A DNA stretch of 64,000 nucleotides from Sthenelais limicola. Taxonomy: Eukaryota > Annelida > Polychaeta > Phyllodocida > Sigalionidae. The stretch is from assembly GCA_942159475.1 (NCBI GenBank), contig OW804096.1, positions 104,134,194 to 104,198,193 of the forward strand. Reading direction: 5' to 3'. This document shows, in pieces, positions 31,240 through 45,400 of the stretch (position 1 is the stretch's first letter; the number at the start of each line of letters is the position of its first letter). Below the pieces are notes generated by a model. That model was given only the letters and a program-made list of their open reading frames with translations, had not been told where the DNA came from and ran no database searches. Made by a program: the position numbers and the translations under genes.

Positions 31240-33666
31240 TGTATGTTTATGAAGTACGAGGCGATGAAATATAATAATTGAAATGGTTTGCTGTGATGAA
31301 ACGTGTATCGCTCCGATCTGGCAGGGTGAGAACGATATTAAGGTTGACGAATTTAACATAGAGGACTTCTTCAGACGTCCAGTCGTATTACTTAGAAATC
31401 CCCGATTCGTCACCCATTATTTGTGAGCCAATACCTTCTTGACTGTAGGCCAGTGTTGTCTAATCTACGTGTAACATCTTTTATTTATTGCTATTCGTAG
31501 AGCAGTTTTGCACACTAGAATCTGCGGCAATTAAGTTTTTAAATCATAGTGCCCCACCCCAAAGGACACTGGTCTTAAATACTCATTAATTTCATAGACG
31601 TTTTATTTATACGGTCTATGATAGGCATAACGCTAGAGGCGCGGGAGTAGCGGGTCCATATTTATACGGTCTATGTTAATTTGTAAGGAGTGCGGATATC
31701 TTCCGCCGCAAAATTATCAGTGCGTCGTGAGCGCATTGGAAATTATGTACGTAGTCCGTCGTGTTCACCGCAGAATTAGGCTTCAGGAGCTATCAATATT
31801 TATTTAGTATAAGTCAAAAGAAACCCCCATCTGGGGAAATTGTAAACAAATACCTTCAAATCACGAAGAGCCGCTTCTAGATGATAAATGACAAAAATAA
31901 ACTTGAGTCAAGCGGATATGATCGAATAAAAATGTATCTTTATTACAAAAAAAAACGTGAAGAGAGATGTGAGATTATGCATCCGTGTTAAACCTTACAT
32001 ATATACCCAAACATAAGACATTTCTACATAGTATATATATACCATAAGTACTCCTTGGTAGGCACGCAACTATTTGTGGTGCACGCGTCTGGCTTCATGA
32101 CGGTGGAAACCGTCATCAATCTTCAGAGATCTTCAATAATTCAGGGTAATAAGAGACCATGGATAGAGTATGGAAATTCATGCATCAAATTGCTACCACT
32201 AGAGTAATAATTCCAATACATAGATTTATGTACATCAGATAGGAATCGATTAAGTATAAATATGGCTTGGAATAATGTAACTGAATTCATCATAGAAAAG
32301 ATTCTCATTATTCATGAAATGTTATATGAGAATGACGTAAAAAATACCTGTATTTGTAGGCCCTATCAGGGTCCAGTTTATTTAACAAGTAAACATACAT
32401 GAGTCTTGATACATCTTTTTCACGTGTTTTGCGATTAGCTTTGCCTAGTCTACAATCTCATACTATAGTTTATCTTTTTTCCCCATCACGTTAGTTAATC
32501 TTGTTGGGAATAATTCGTGAATTTAACCAAAAAACATCAAATATGACTCATTTCTTGTGAAAGTAATAAAGAACAGATGCGCATAAAATGTGGTCTGATT
32601 TACTATATCTTCACATGACCCAGTCCATCAAAAACAAAAACAGTCATGTAGTGGATATAATGAGTAGCACAGTGAACGTCTAGACTCGAACCACCTCATA
32701 AGAGTTTACATGATAGCATGTCTTTTTTTATAATTAATTCGAATACGACCCATGATTTCGTCAATACCATCAGAGGCTAGAAAGTATAAAAGTGATTAAA
32801 AAAAGGTCAGCCTTGATCTCGATACACTGGAATATAATGTTTACCTAAAAATCTCTAAGTAAACGTGGGCCTCCCATTTTTCCTACGCTTAGTAACATTT
32901 CAATTGGGAAAATTATAGCAATCATACCAGAGGTTGTCCGGTTTAATCCCAACATATAGCACCGTTGGCGTTAAAATGCAGACCTATAGACGGCAGAAGA
33001 TCAGTTCACCAAATACTAAGCTGGACTTGTAACAGGCGGTCTTCCAGAGTTTCGGGAGGTCTTCGTCAAATGTATTTGGATGCCTAAGGTAGATGTATAT
33101 GCAGTCCAAGAATTTGCCAGGTTCCATACAGTTAATTTCCAAGAGTAGACTTGTGCTATTTGCCTTTGCTCTCCTGCAGTTGAAAGAAAAATTTCTCTTC
33201 ATAACCGCTACACAAATTTTCATAGCCGCAATACACATGTCTAAAAATAAAAGTTAGCAGCATATGATTGACTAATCGGCATGGAGACCGTAACGGTATG
33301 CTTCCAATCTAGCACAAAACAATTCTGGAATCCGCATAGGAAAGCGTATATATACATGAATTAGCAAGGACCTATTCCTTAGCAAAAGACATTTACAAAT
33401 CCGATTTCTCCTAAACATGTACTCTCGTACATAAAAATCATCTATCACCAACAACAGCGGTATTAGTTAACCCAACAGTTAAAAGGCCTACAAAAACTAA
33501 CAAATGAAAGAGTAAGTCTTTAATAATAATCCCATTTTACAGCACGAGAAGCAATGGGACACAAGCAAATTCCTTATCATTAATTACAGATATAGCTCAC
33601 CCCACTGCGTTTTGCGCCCTAGAAATTGATTAACAGATCCATTATAGCAAGCAATTTTTTGAGACG
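31240..33666. other. convergent 3' region between MCEE and GKAP1
   Basis: Holds the 3' UTRs of both genes. Candidate AATAAA signals for MCEE lie near 31897 and 31925. Short open frames here (for example minus 33238-32984) have no recognised domain and I do not call them. Confidence 0.5.
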
Positions 33667-36600
33667 TTATAAATGTTTTTTTCTTGCTGGTTTAACCACC
33701 TGAATTCCAAAAGGAAAAAGAGGAAATGAGTATAGCCAACACATGGATGTCATGAGTATAAAATACTAAAGAAACTAATACTTGGGCGAATGATAAATTC
33801 GCGAATACATCCATACCTTTAATTTGTACATCTCATCTTTTAGGGTGTGAACTTTGGTGCGTTCTTTTTCCATGTCAGTTGTAAGGCTATGAACTTGTTC
33901 GCGAAGTTCGTCACGTTCGACCTTCATTTCCTCTAATTCAACAAGCACAGACTTTTTGTCTTTCACTTGATAGATATAAAAGAAAGTGACATTAAATTAG
34001 TATATATGTACATCATAGTGATTAAGGATGACTTTAGCAAAACACTTACAATTTAGTAGACGATTGGGTAGATAGTGCCACAACTAATTGTTCCACCATA
34101 AGTGATATAAGACCACTTTTTGTGAGAAGTGGTCAATATCACTTTCCCCAAAAAGTGATATAAGACCACTTATGTTTAAGTGTTCAATATCACCTTTAGG
34201 TGGAACAGCCAGGAGTGGCCTGTCCCCAAGATGAGGACTGTCTGAGACTCCACCACACAGCCTGCTGTGCCTTCCAGAACCAAGTACTGATGTAGTAACT
34301 AGTACGCTGGAAGTATAGCCTATTTGGAGAAGGCACAGAGACCAACAACTTCAAGGTATAAGGGCAAACTGGTGGTATAAGCCATGACCTCTGAATAACA
34401 GATCTCACTCATTTTGTCGACATAAAGAATAATGCTATCAGCTATGCCAAAGATACATGCAAATAATGACACCTCTATGGGATGCACAGTATTATGTTAA
34501 GACTACAAAAAAATGACTTTTAGTTTATAATTTTCTATTACTGGTCCTTCTTGAATTAGTCCCTAGTGGGTAAAAGAGGTATAACCAATCAGAGGGCTTA
34601 TTACAACAGGAACATGGCTTCTGCCATGAGAATTAGGCCTGGGGAATTAGGTCACCACTTCAACTTTTCAGCGGTAAAATAAAGCAATTTCTGGTGGCTA
34701 AACAAATGCTAAAAGGCTATAATTTAAAGTGATTATTTTCGTAATTGGAAACTAACAGGTCAGAAAGTTTCTTCATTTTGCTTGAATTGTTTGGAATCAG
34801 CTTAGATTCGACTGCCCCATTTGATGCAACAGGCAGGATGTGTTACTAGGTCAAGTCATGTCAGGTTTGGGTGGGGAGAACTGAAAGGGAAGATGTGGCC
34901 ATTTCCTTGGTGGAACTCCTGTTAGAATTGGTCGTTTCTACTGAATATTTAGTATTTGAGTTGTTTTAAAGTCATTTGAAAGCTATCCACCCAAATTCAT
35001 CTACTAACGCGTTCACCAAGCTCTAAGAAGATGTGAGCCACTTTATTGGAAGTCTGTGAGCACCGATATCATGCTAATAGATATATTTTTTTTAATTGAC
35101 TAGTCACTTATCATATATTACAGTGAAGTAATAAGATTGTAACATGTCCTTACTTTCTCCTTGACCGATGATGAAGCATAGCTGTTGGTTTCTCTTTTTT
35201 ACAGTTTTAAGTTCATCCTGAAAATAAACATGAACAAATGAGAAAAAACATACGAAGATGTCCAGGATAGTATTGTTGCACATACTAATGTTAAAGGTCT
35301 TTACCCAAGAACTGATACTATAGACTGCAAAAAAAATCAAAAGGATGAATATCTTGTCACCAGAGAACGTTACATACTTGTAGTTTTTCATGGGACGTTC
35401 GAAGCATTTGAATTTCGCGGTCCTTTTTGGCTATTTGTTCCTTGAACTGTTGTATTCGGGCATTTTCGACTATATAGTGCTGGAAAAAACGAAAGTGATA
35501 CAGTCAAATGGCATTTAGTCAAATAAAAACATCATATGTGTGGTAAATAATAAACATAACTAATTTAAAGGATGTGATTTAAAGTCGCTATTAATTAGTA
35601 ATAAAAAATATAATAATAGCAAAAATAGAACTCATAGTAAAGGAAACTTGATTTTATTTAAACGAGGTTTAATGTATGCACAAAGGTACATACAAAAGTT
35701 GATTTGATAATTCACAGATTACTTCTTAAGGTACTTTTTAATAAACATATTTTTATTGAACACACCGCCATGGAATACACGATATTTATAGATATTCAAA
35801 TGAAACTTTGTCTAGTTTAGTATATACATCGATATGGCAAATAAAGAATCATTTTTATAGGTCTGTATAAGTGTTCTAATGAATAAAACTACCGGAGGTC
35901 ATTTTTGTTGTTTTATTTGAGGTAGAGATTCATGTCCTGACAAGTTTCGACTTGCAGTAAGTCTTCTTCAGAAGAATTATTTACCTTATCTTAATTATAG
36001 ATCCTTGGAATGAAGCACATAATTAACCGTAAAGGGTTAAAACTCGTCAGCCTTAATCAAAAACGGGGCACCGACATACAAGAAATGTATATAATATATG
36101 CTATAATCTAATAAATTCCTCAAAAGAATTGTTCATTCCAAACCAAATGCATATGGCCAAAGGATCGATCCCAAACTTCTCACCTTTTTGTACTCATCTT
36201 GTATCTTTTCCCGTTCGACAATCCGATTGGCATCTTTATCTATCTTTTTAAAGAACTCGGGATCTGGAACTGCTGGAGGTGATTGAGGTTTGGGCGGCGG
36301 AGGCGGTGTAACAGGGTCTACGTCAAGTCCTAATTCGTCCACATCTATTACACAAAAATTGCAAGCAAATCGTGGGGACTCAGGTATGGATTTTAATGAT
36401 TTCGAAAAACCAATACGGATGGAAGTGTTTCTGGGACCCAATAAAACTTTTATAAAAAAAAGAAGAGGCATATGATATGAAATCTTTAATCCGTTAAGGA
36501 ATTTAAGTTACATAGTTCCTATAATTACCATCTGGTGGTCTTGGTTTAGGTTGACATTCTATTTTTTTGTTGAATTCTTCTAACGACATCGTATTTTTCT

Positions 36601-39600
36601 TTTTATTCTTCTTCTTGGACGTTTTCCCATTTTCCTCATCCCCTCCTTTGTTATTTCGCGTCTAAAATAGTAAGACAGGAAGTGTTGGTTAAGTGAGAGA
36701 CTTAATATAGGCATGAGCGTGATATAATGGTGATATAATGGACGAACTGACAACGATCGGATAATGGCTACAATGACTCGGACTAACAAATCTTATCCTT
36801 TTCTTCAAACTAAGCGTTACTACGTATAACAATAATTAGCATAACAACTGTCGACCCATGCACCCCCTCCTAAACATATACACTACAATAAATTTGGCCA
36901 TCCTATCTTGGCCCGACAGAACTAACCCCGAAAAGGGGAGTCGGTAAACCAAGTATAAATAACACCAAGTATAAATAAAATCTTTAAAAAAAAATCCTTA
37001 GAAAGCTCATAAAAATTATTTCTAGAAGTGATACCACCTTCATCAGTGGTATCGTAACCACCTTCATCAGTGGTATCGTAATGGAAACAGGAGAAACAGG
37101 AGGAGTTAAGACTGTTTGACCGGCCAAGTTGGCATCTGCATATAAATATTACGGCCAAGTTGATAGCCGACTGTGACCAATCCAGCTGGGCCAGGTTGAC
37201 TAACCCCACTAGTCCGACTTTTTATTTTACAGGAAAGGAATCGAAAACTTACTTCTTTCTCCATCTCAAAAGCAAGTTTACTCTGCAATATTGCTGCTTG
37301 TAAATCCTGCTGATAGGTATCCGTGGTAAACTGCAAATATAATTTGATGGAATGAAAAACGATATTTCACATATCTTCTACCTTACTACCTAACACGTGT
37401 TGAACGAAATTCAACTAAATACGGACTAAATATTTTGGATTAAAAAATCGACAAGAATTCACCCGATATTACGAAATTCAAATTGTCGAAAAACAGATTA
37501 GGAAACTTATCATACCTCCTTGTCGAGTCGTTGCCATTCCTCCCACTGACTATCGGGGACTTTGTCCCCTGAATTTCCATTTTGCTTTGACTGGTTTTGT
37601 AATCCTTTGGAACCCTTAGACTTCCCACTGCCAAAGGCTAAGTTCCTCAACTGAAAATGAAGAACTGATTTGATATATTTTTATTCAATCTATCGACTGC
37701 TATTAGTAATAGTCAGTATTAGAAGACATTCTCCAGCAGAAGGGAGGTTTGCAAGTCTTCGTTTTCTTTCTTACAGTTGAGGTACTTGATGATCACTTTC
37801 GACAGTGAATGAAAGTGATTCTCTACTATATACTTATTTCTCATTAAAACAATTCTTTCATGAAGTTCTTTTTTTTTATCTTACAGTTATTGTTCTCTGT
37901 GACTGATATACAATTTTTCGCTTTTTTAATCAATATTTTTTTAATGGACCTGCTAGGGTCCCAGAAGCTAGTTTTGCTTGATTTCTGGTGCAATTGTAGC
38001 GCTTAAATATCATCTACATGATTTCCCAGTTCGATTATCATACTATACAGATAATAAGATTTATCATTTGGGTAATGTTTTTAGACGGGAGGGAACCATG
38101 CCCATTCATGCTCAGGGTCTACTAGTATTTTCTTCCCGGGGGAGGGTGTGGGAGGGGGAACCCTCTGAAAGACCCTTTGTAAGATATTATTATGCCTGTA
38201 ATTGTTTTATTACAATTAGAATTTCGGTTCTTTTATAGGCAGTGTTCTTCATCTATAAATGACATATAATAATAATAATGAATTCTTTTATTTTGGCAAG
38301 TAAGTCTATTTTGAATGGAACTAATGAATAACACTTGGATTAAGGGTAGGCCTACTGTAACTGTCAGTCTGACAAACTGAAATTTTAACTGAAAACTATG
38401 CCATTCTGCCCCCATGACATAGGCCTACTCATTGATATTTATTTTTTTATTTTTTCACCAGTGCGAGATATTTTTAGAACATCAGGGTTAGGACCATTTG
38501 TGGAGGAATAAGCAGGCCATTCATAAATACAGTGCGTACTGTAATTTCACATCAAAAAAGGGTGTCTCTCTTCTATGAAAACCATTATACCTCTTCCAAA
38601 CTGCGCAAGAAGAATTATAAATCAAGAAATGAAAAAAAAGACACCTGATATAGACTAAGTCTTATTAAAACTCACAATGGGTGCCTTGACGTTTACCATC
38701 AATGTACATAATACACCCATTGAAAACTTACTTTCAATGACATCCATATAGGCCTACACCACACGCACTCATTCAAATCTGTGAACAATCGTGTTACATC
38801 AAATCTGTGAACAATCGTGTTACAGTGCAATATATACTATAGATAGTACAGTATACACAGTGAGTTGTAAATGTTTTGCCAGGCACCTTATCTGGAATTT
38901 GTTCATGCAAGCACAGTAGATTTTGAGTATATCAGAAATTAGGGGCGTATAAGCCTTATAAGGGTTTTTAAAAGGGAGGGGTCTAGAAATGGTGTCCTCA
39001 AACTCCCAATGATTTAACGAGTTAATAAAGGCGATGAGTAAGTCTTAATGTATGTTTTTCTAAGTCATCTGACTGGGTTCCTGCAGGTTTTGATTTTGGG
39101 GTTTTAAGGACCTTAAAAATCAGTAAAGTGCATCAGTAAAAAGTCAGTTTTATATAAACTTGCCAGCTAAAAATAACTAATATCCATATAATATACGGCT
39201 AGAGCGATTTCTAGGAAAGGAGGTAGAAAAGAAATGGTAGAAAGAAGGTTTTCTTTGTCCAGAATGTTCTCGGAATTTGTTGTTTTACAAACCACTTTAC
39301 TCATCTTTAGAGGGCTGTACCCCCTCTCTGGATGTCGTCGTATGTGGTTTGTGAAGGTATTTGGGGTGGAAATGTGATTTTGAAGCCCTTTTTATTCATT
39401 TTTTTATACAACTATTTTTAGCACGGGAAAGCCCCTGTTAGAAAGTAAAAGAGGTTGACGTCATGCCTCTCCCACCGTCTGTGGAAACGTGGGATTCCCT
39501 AGCAACTGGAGGGACAGGGAAGAGTTCAAGAGGGAGGGAGGGAAAGGGCGGGAGAGGAAAATAGTTGAAAATTCCCAGAATTTGAGATATGGGCTTTTTT

Positions 39601-40737
39601 GTACAGTTATGTGAGTTTTCAGTAGATGCTTCTCAAATAGGTTGGGGGAGTGACTCATTTTTCTGTGACACATCACATGTACGGTACAAAAAATAAATAT
39701 TAACAAATTTGTTTTTTAAATGACAGGGATGTACAGAAGGGGAAATGAGCATTATAAAAGGGAAATCGGAGATGGGGTTGGGAGAGAAAAACAGGTATGA
39801 AAGTCAGAGAGGGGGAGGGAAAAGAGGTAGAGGGGGAAGTGTGGGGAGAGAGGGGGACCGTCCAGAGGACGGGTACTTTGCTAGTACCGGGTAAGTAATA
39901 ATTTGGTGAATTAAAAACATTGTACAAGCTAATTGAAACATCTTATCTTATATCATTCTGTTAGTTTTCCAACAAATTTTAGAACCTGATTCTGTAAAAT
40001 GTGCTTAAATTACATTTTTTTAAATATTCATCTAAAATGCACCCGAATGCTCCATTCTAAGAGTATGTTTTCAAAAAATTCCTGAACCTGATTCTGAAAA
40101 ATATGCTTAAGGTTGAGTTCCTAACTAGCTCTTATTGAATGACAGCCCCAAATATAATATCTACCTGGCTCAGTGGCTGACATATGAATATTTATTGAAT
40201 TATTGGTCTTATCGGGCCGGTAAACAAGAAGATCGTCATCAAGTCATGAATTGATACGGAGGTAACACCTTCCACTAATACGTATTATATTTACATCTAT
40301 ACAAATAAAAAAATAATTTATTTACTAATATTTAGTAGTAGTACCCCTTCAAGACACGCATTTCTATGAGAGAAGAATACATAGTTCTACAACGTGTAGT
40401 TCATAATTTAAACAAGTCAAAATAAAGGAATTATCTGTAGGATATCTAGGTTCTCCCAAGAAATAAATTGACAGCTAAAAATAGCAAATGCCGCTAGGTT
40501 CAGTCAGAACGGTATCCCCGGTTCCCGGCTTCCAACGAAATGCGGACAGATGTTTACCTCAGCTGCATCTGGGTCCTTCTTTTTCCTGTTTTTCTTTTTC
40601 TTCGAACTGGCACTTTGTGCACCAACATCTTTAGTACCTTTGCCCTTTGTTGTATGAGGTCCGTCCGAGTCATCGTCCGAGCCTTCTACATTAAGAAGAG
40701 CAAATCTTGATTGTTGCACAGAAATTCCTTTCGCCAT
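33667..40737 (-). CDS. GKAP1: G kinase-anchoring protein 1
   Basis: Coiled-coil anchor that in mammals binds cGMP-dependent protein kinase I-alpha at the Golgi. Nine coding exons (minus strand): 40737-40558, 37650-37516, 37330-37253, 36661-36529, 36344-36184, 35479-35378, 35217-35154, 33965-33817, 33699-33667. All phases agree and give about 344 residues, against 366 in human. Conserved marks: SRFALLNVEGSDDDSD and a KKKKNRKKK run at the N-terminus, LRNLAF and WEEWQRLDKE, LQAAILQSKLAFE, MSLEEF. The C-terminal coiled coil includes AKKDREIQMLR, a GEMKDK junction, and HSLTTDMEKERTKVHTLKDE. A Pro-rich linker (VTPPPPPKPQSPP) seems lineage-specific. The last exon is only 10 codons and is inferred from acceptor, phase and stop. 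Confidence 0.95.
34090..34206. mobile_element. 117-bp near-perfect palindromic MITE in GKAP1 intron 7
   Basis: The whole segment, from GTTCCACCATAAGTGATATA to ATATCACCTTTAGGTGGAAC, reads nearly the same on the complementary strand. Internal AAGTGGTC/GACCACTT words repeat. A fold-back element that would form a long hairpin in the GKAP1 pre-mRNA. Confidence 0.7.
37034..37081. repeat. 24-bp tandem duplication in GKAP1 intron 3
   Basis: Two identical copies of a 24-bp unit starting CCACCTTCATCAGTGGTATC. Confidence 0.85.
38773..38824. repeat. 26-bp tandem duplication in GKAP1 intron 1
   Basis: Two identical 26-bp copies starting TCAAATCTGTGAACAATCGT. Confidence 0.85.
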
Positions 40738-42444
40738 GTTAACATGTGGTCTAACCCAGACGGCTAGTCTACTGCTGCCATCTACTGTCTCCGAGGTCTA
40801 AAAATCCATCGACATCTAGTAATGTTTGTTTAAAGCTTTTCTGTTTAAAATTCCTGACAGAAAGAGAAATAGCAAAAAAATATTTAAAAGAAACAAGAAA
40901 AGAAGCAACAAAACTATTCTAGTAAACAAAAGATGAAAATGATCTCCTCTTAGAGACTATTTTAAGGAATACCCCGGAAGTGCGTCATACGCGATGTTTC
41001 CCCGCGAACATTTTGGGGTTTCCCCATGCTTGGCTACACGTTTTAGGTAAACTAAGGTAACCCAGCTGTGTTTTCGGCTGTCAAAGCCGATCGTTGCATT
41101 GTGATTATAAGCCAATTGTGTACCAGGTAGAGTAATATTTTCCTCACCTTCATCTGTGATGCCTAGCTTTAAATAAGCGTAGCCGTAACCTTTTCATCGA
41201 TGTACTCCCTGTCTTGGCTAAATAACTGGGAATGCGGGACGATCGGGACAAAAACTGGGGTCTATCCGGACAAAGTGAAAAATACACAAGAGTGAAAATA
41301 ATAATAAGATTTGATACAAAAAGTTATAGACCTTTGATACAAATGGCAATAAGACCTTTTGTCTCCATTAATCGGACAAAAACTTGACGAAATGGTGCAG
41401 TGGCATTCCTTAAGGAATCCTGATACTCCCATAGGCACTAGAGCGCACCACCAGTACCCTGGAGCGACGAATTTAGTCTAGCAAAGTTGGCTCGATGTCC
41501 CGATATCCTATGTTTTCGTCATCCAGGAGAGTGTGGGGTGCTAGAGGTGATTCTTTGGCTATTTACTTCTCGATTATTTTGTTTTAAATTTATAGTATAT
41601 AACGCTACCCCCCCCCCCCCCCCCCCCCCCCTCCACGCCCTGCTGTTAAAAGCTGGGTACTGCTGCTCCCATAGTGTCTATATTGTACTCGTAATGCACA
41701 TACCCTGATTTCTCAACGCATGTCTAGCGATCTCCAGTGCTTAAAGGTCAAATGTAAAGATTTTTATTTGGTGTTTGATGCATTCGGGGGAATATTTTGA
41801 AACGATCTACAAAGTTATAGCTTCCTACCTAATAAATTAGACCCGTGGGAGGCGTTTAAGCGCTACCATTTAGTGAGCCACTGCAACCCAGAGCGGCAAG
41901 GGTGAGTAGCCATCTTAGCACGGGTCAAGCGCAAATTTAAATCCGCGCGAAAAGATGTCAATGCGCTTAGTGCTTATCAATAAGCAATATTGGTGTTGGT
42001 GCAGCATTAAACTAAATCTATTATCTTTACTATTCATACTCATACTCATATCATACTATCTCCATTTGTCTATCTATCCATCCATCTATCCACCCATCCA
42101 TCCATCCCACTCACCCCTACCCTCTCTCTCACATCATTCCTGTGATATGGTATGGCCACATAAGGGATTAAACGCACTAATACATAATTTCTTTCTCAAT
42201 TGCATAATATGACTCAATATTAAGCTGAATTCACTTGATTCAAGTGGTTGCAATACAAGATTGAATGCAGAAAACCTGTCTTTGCTTTTGGAGACAAAAG
42301 TCCGTCTTTAGCAGCATATCCTTGTTTTTAATAATCTGGCTGATCAGGCACAGCTAGCAACCGAGTATGTCAATGGCAATGCATATGATATAAAAACAGC
42401 TGTCAATAATCACTCCCTCACTCTATTCCACCGCAGTCGTAGAA
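40738..42444. promoter_or_regulatory. shared head-to-head region of GKAP1 and TIPIN
   Basis: The two genes start 1.7 kb apart in opposite directions, so this holds both promoters and 5' UTRs. Just before the TIPIN ATG a pyrimidine tract plus CCGCAG (AG at 42435-42436) looks like a splice acceptor. A possible donor GGTGAGTAG lies at 41901, so TIPIN may have a 5' UTR intron. A 24-C run sits at 41608-41631 and a CCAT/ATCT microsatellite at about 42063-42110. No TATA box stands out. Confidence 0.5.
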
Positions 42445-45400
42445 ATGGAGTCATATGGTTTCGATATGGACGATATATTTATGGCCGATGCTGAGCCAGA
42501 CCTGGATGGTGAAATCGCTTTTGCTGCCCCAATGCCGGACCTGGATGATGATGAACAACCCATTAACCGAAATTTTGAGGATGGAGAAGCTGAAGCTGGT
42601 AAAAACACCTTTATTACTTTCAGAAGAGTTTATTTTGATTGGTAATGCATTGCATTTGTGGGGAAAGGGCCGTGTCATTATGTGGTATCACCCGGGTATC
42701 CTGATGAAACTTCCTTGACTAACCAATGTCTGATATCATAGTTGTATTCTACTGCTTATATACTAGGCTAATCCTATTTATTTTTTAATATATCTTAAAG
42801 TGACATATCACTGAGCTCCCGATTTTTTAGAAAGTTTGCTTCAATTTCCCATATGTGCCAGATGATTATGTCAGTAATCATTACCCTGAAGGATTAATGC
42901 TAGGAAAAGTGGATTTGGAGGATTTAAGGATTTAAAACTCAGTTTCTCATGTCGCTGCCGGCCCTGTAACCTGTCCATGAGAGCAGACAGGCACTCTGTT
43001 CAGGTTCAAACTGATCTTGACCCATCAGAAAATGGGACGAACCCCGTTTTCTGATGGGTCGAGATCAGTTTGAACCCGAACAGAGTGACATTTGCTATTC
43101 ATTACACACTCTATTTGGATGTTAGTAAATTTAACTTGTTTAGCCTATAGCTTAGCTTGAGGAGGCTTGATTCACTGCAATGTGTAGGCCTAAGTCACAC
43201 GTTTGGGACAATGACAATTATGTCATTTGTAACAAATTTGTAGGTCAGGCCTACACTGTGCCAATGAGATTGCATCTTTGCCCGAACTGTTCACGTGAAC
43301 AGTTCAGATCAACCGAACTGCACCCCCAAACTGCACCTTTCTAACTGCTCATGTGTGTAATAACTGACCTAATTGTGTACTATAAATAGTTTCTGGCTTA
43401 CGCCAACGGGGATGGTACTGGAGTAAGTGTAGTGGGTAGCAGACTGACTCCTATCTGGTACCAAATTCTCCACCATAGTGAGTTGGCAGCTACAAGCTGC
43501 TTCCTTCTGATTTAAATGGACCCAGCAACTCCACTCCACTCCAACTATATTTGCAAATATCAAATAATCTAATGAATACATAACTTTGATAATCCACCCA
43601 AATGATCATACCTATGCAAGTCATGGAAATCCGCAATTACATTTAAAATGGACATAAAGTTTCTTTTTCTATTGTTTAAATATTGCATGGATCTGATTTA
43701 TAACTTGAGAATCAGGTTCAAACATCTGTAGCTCGGGACCTGTACAACTAATGTGTAAAATATAAAAAAGATGAGCAAGTATCATGGAGTGATTCCTTTG
43801 TCGACTTATTTTCACTCGGTTCTTTTCCATTTGATCATATCCAACCCTTTGATTGATTTGAACCTTATAAAACATATCAACTACTCATTTTTACATCCAT
43901 AGGTCCGATTGTGATCTTTCAAATCAGTGCGCAGCAATGTTAAATTTAGGGATATTTTCAACTCCGATTTCATTGTTTATGTTGATGCAGTTATATCAAA
44001 TATCCAAGATATAGCCGGGTCATTTTTTTAGAAGACATAGGAGTAAGCTGCCGATCGCAGCAATAAATAGAGGTCTCAGTTATGTTCTGACCCCTGATTT
44101 TAATGTAGCGAAGTATCACATTCATCGTGGTAACAGTTCCATTTTGCTCTTTCGATTGTTTTGTCCACTCCTTTCATTTTCATTTTCTTGCACTAATTGT
44201 GTGGAGTCTCGGTGATCACTTGTTGAAAGACTACTATTAATTAAAATGTACTTTAAATTTTATATTCCATCAGGTGACAGCGATGGCAATGAAGAGACGG
44301 ACGCTGACGTTTTGAAAAAGTTGAAAGATTTGTCCAAGGGTGCAGCTAAGAAAAAAGTGATGAGACCTCAACCTAAACTCGATCTTGAGAGGTGTGGATT
44401 AATATCTGTCTAAATGATGCTAATTTATCATTGCTAAAACATTTAATAAACATGGCTTATCCGACATGGTGTCTCTAGAAGTAACCCAAACATTCTCTAT
44501 CCTTGTTCACTTGAAGGTATATAGACCAGTGTTCAAAGTATTCCTGAAATCCCAGGATTTCCTGAAATCGCATTTACCCGCTTTTAAATGATTTTTTCAT
44601 AGCATTTTTCCTACTCTCATGTATTATTATCAATGTAATTTTCATAAATGATTTTGTTGTTGTTTTCCCGAACTCAATAATTCACCAACTCTTTGGTGAC
44701 CAATAATCCAAAGAGCTTTCTTTGGGTCTTAACCTGCCATAGCTCCAACCCCTCTAACCCTGCCTGTGTATGTCTTACACTCATCCTGCACTCACCCCAG
44801 CGTCCTGAAATATCAGGAATCCTTTACACACTAGTATAGGTGGAAGCTTTCCTGCGAAATCAGGAAGGCTGGGGTACATGGATGGCACCAAAACTGCTAT
44901 TACTATACTTGGCTAATTGCTATACTTGGCTCACTCTAGGGGGATAAACAACCACTGTGGGTGCGGCACTCACTATAGCAAAGTACTATTCACACATTTC
45001 CTGAAAAATATTGATACCATACTTTAAACACTGATAGACACATTGTTTGATTAGTTTGCCATTGAATCGTTTCTTTCTTGACAATAATAATTAATAGTTT
45101 TACTCCCCTTAGTGGGCAATGCATTTTGCTGGGTTGTTGGAATTGCTTTACTATGTCAGGGCTCGAAAATAACCTACCAACTTCACTTGCCCATTGGGCA
45201 AGTGGCAGCCAAGATTTACTTGCCCGACATCCTTTTTCACTTGCCTAAATTTATTTGCAGAATTATAAACGAAATCACACTGATCAGTATTATCTTGTTT
45301 CATTGTAAGTAGACATAACAACAGGGGTTTGAAATCGGGGCCGTAGAGATTTCCACTTGCCCACTCGGGCAAGTAACATTAAATTTTACTTGCCCAGAGC

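Noticed and set aside
32675..32700. GACTCGAACCAC (reverse-strand B-box-like) as a tRNA or SINE
   Set aside because: No A box and no tRNA-like body or tail nearby.
37978..38238. 86-codon plus-strand ORF inside GKAP1 intron 1
   Set aside because: No homology recognised; low coding quality and no supporting splice sites.
39461..39927. Pro/Ser-rich minus-strand ORFs in GKAP1 intron 1
   Set aside because: Arise from GGGAGAGGGAAA-type purine tracts on the plus strand; no domain.
42423..42718. ORFs in other frames over TIPIN exon 1
   Set aside because: Shadows of the real exon at 42445-42598.
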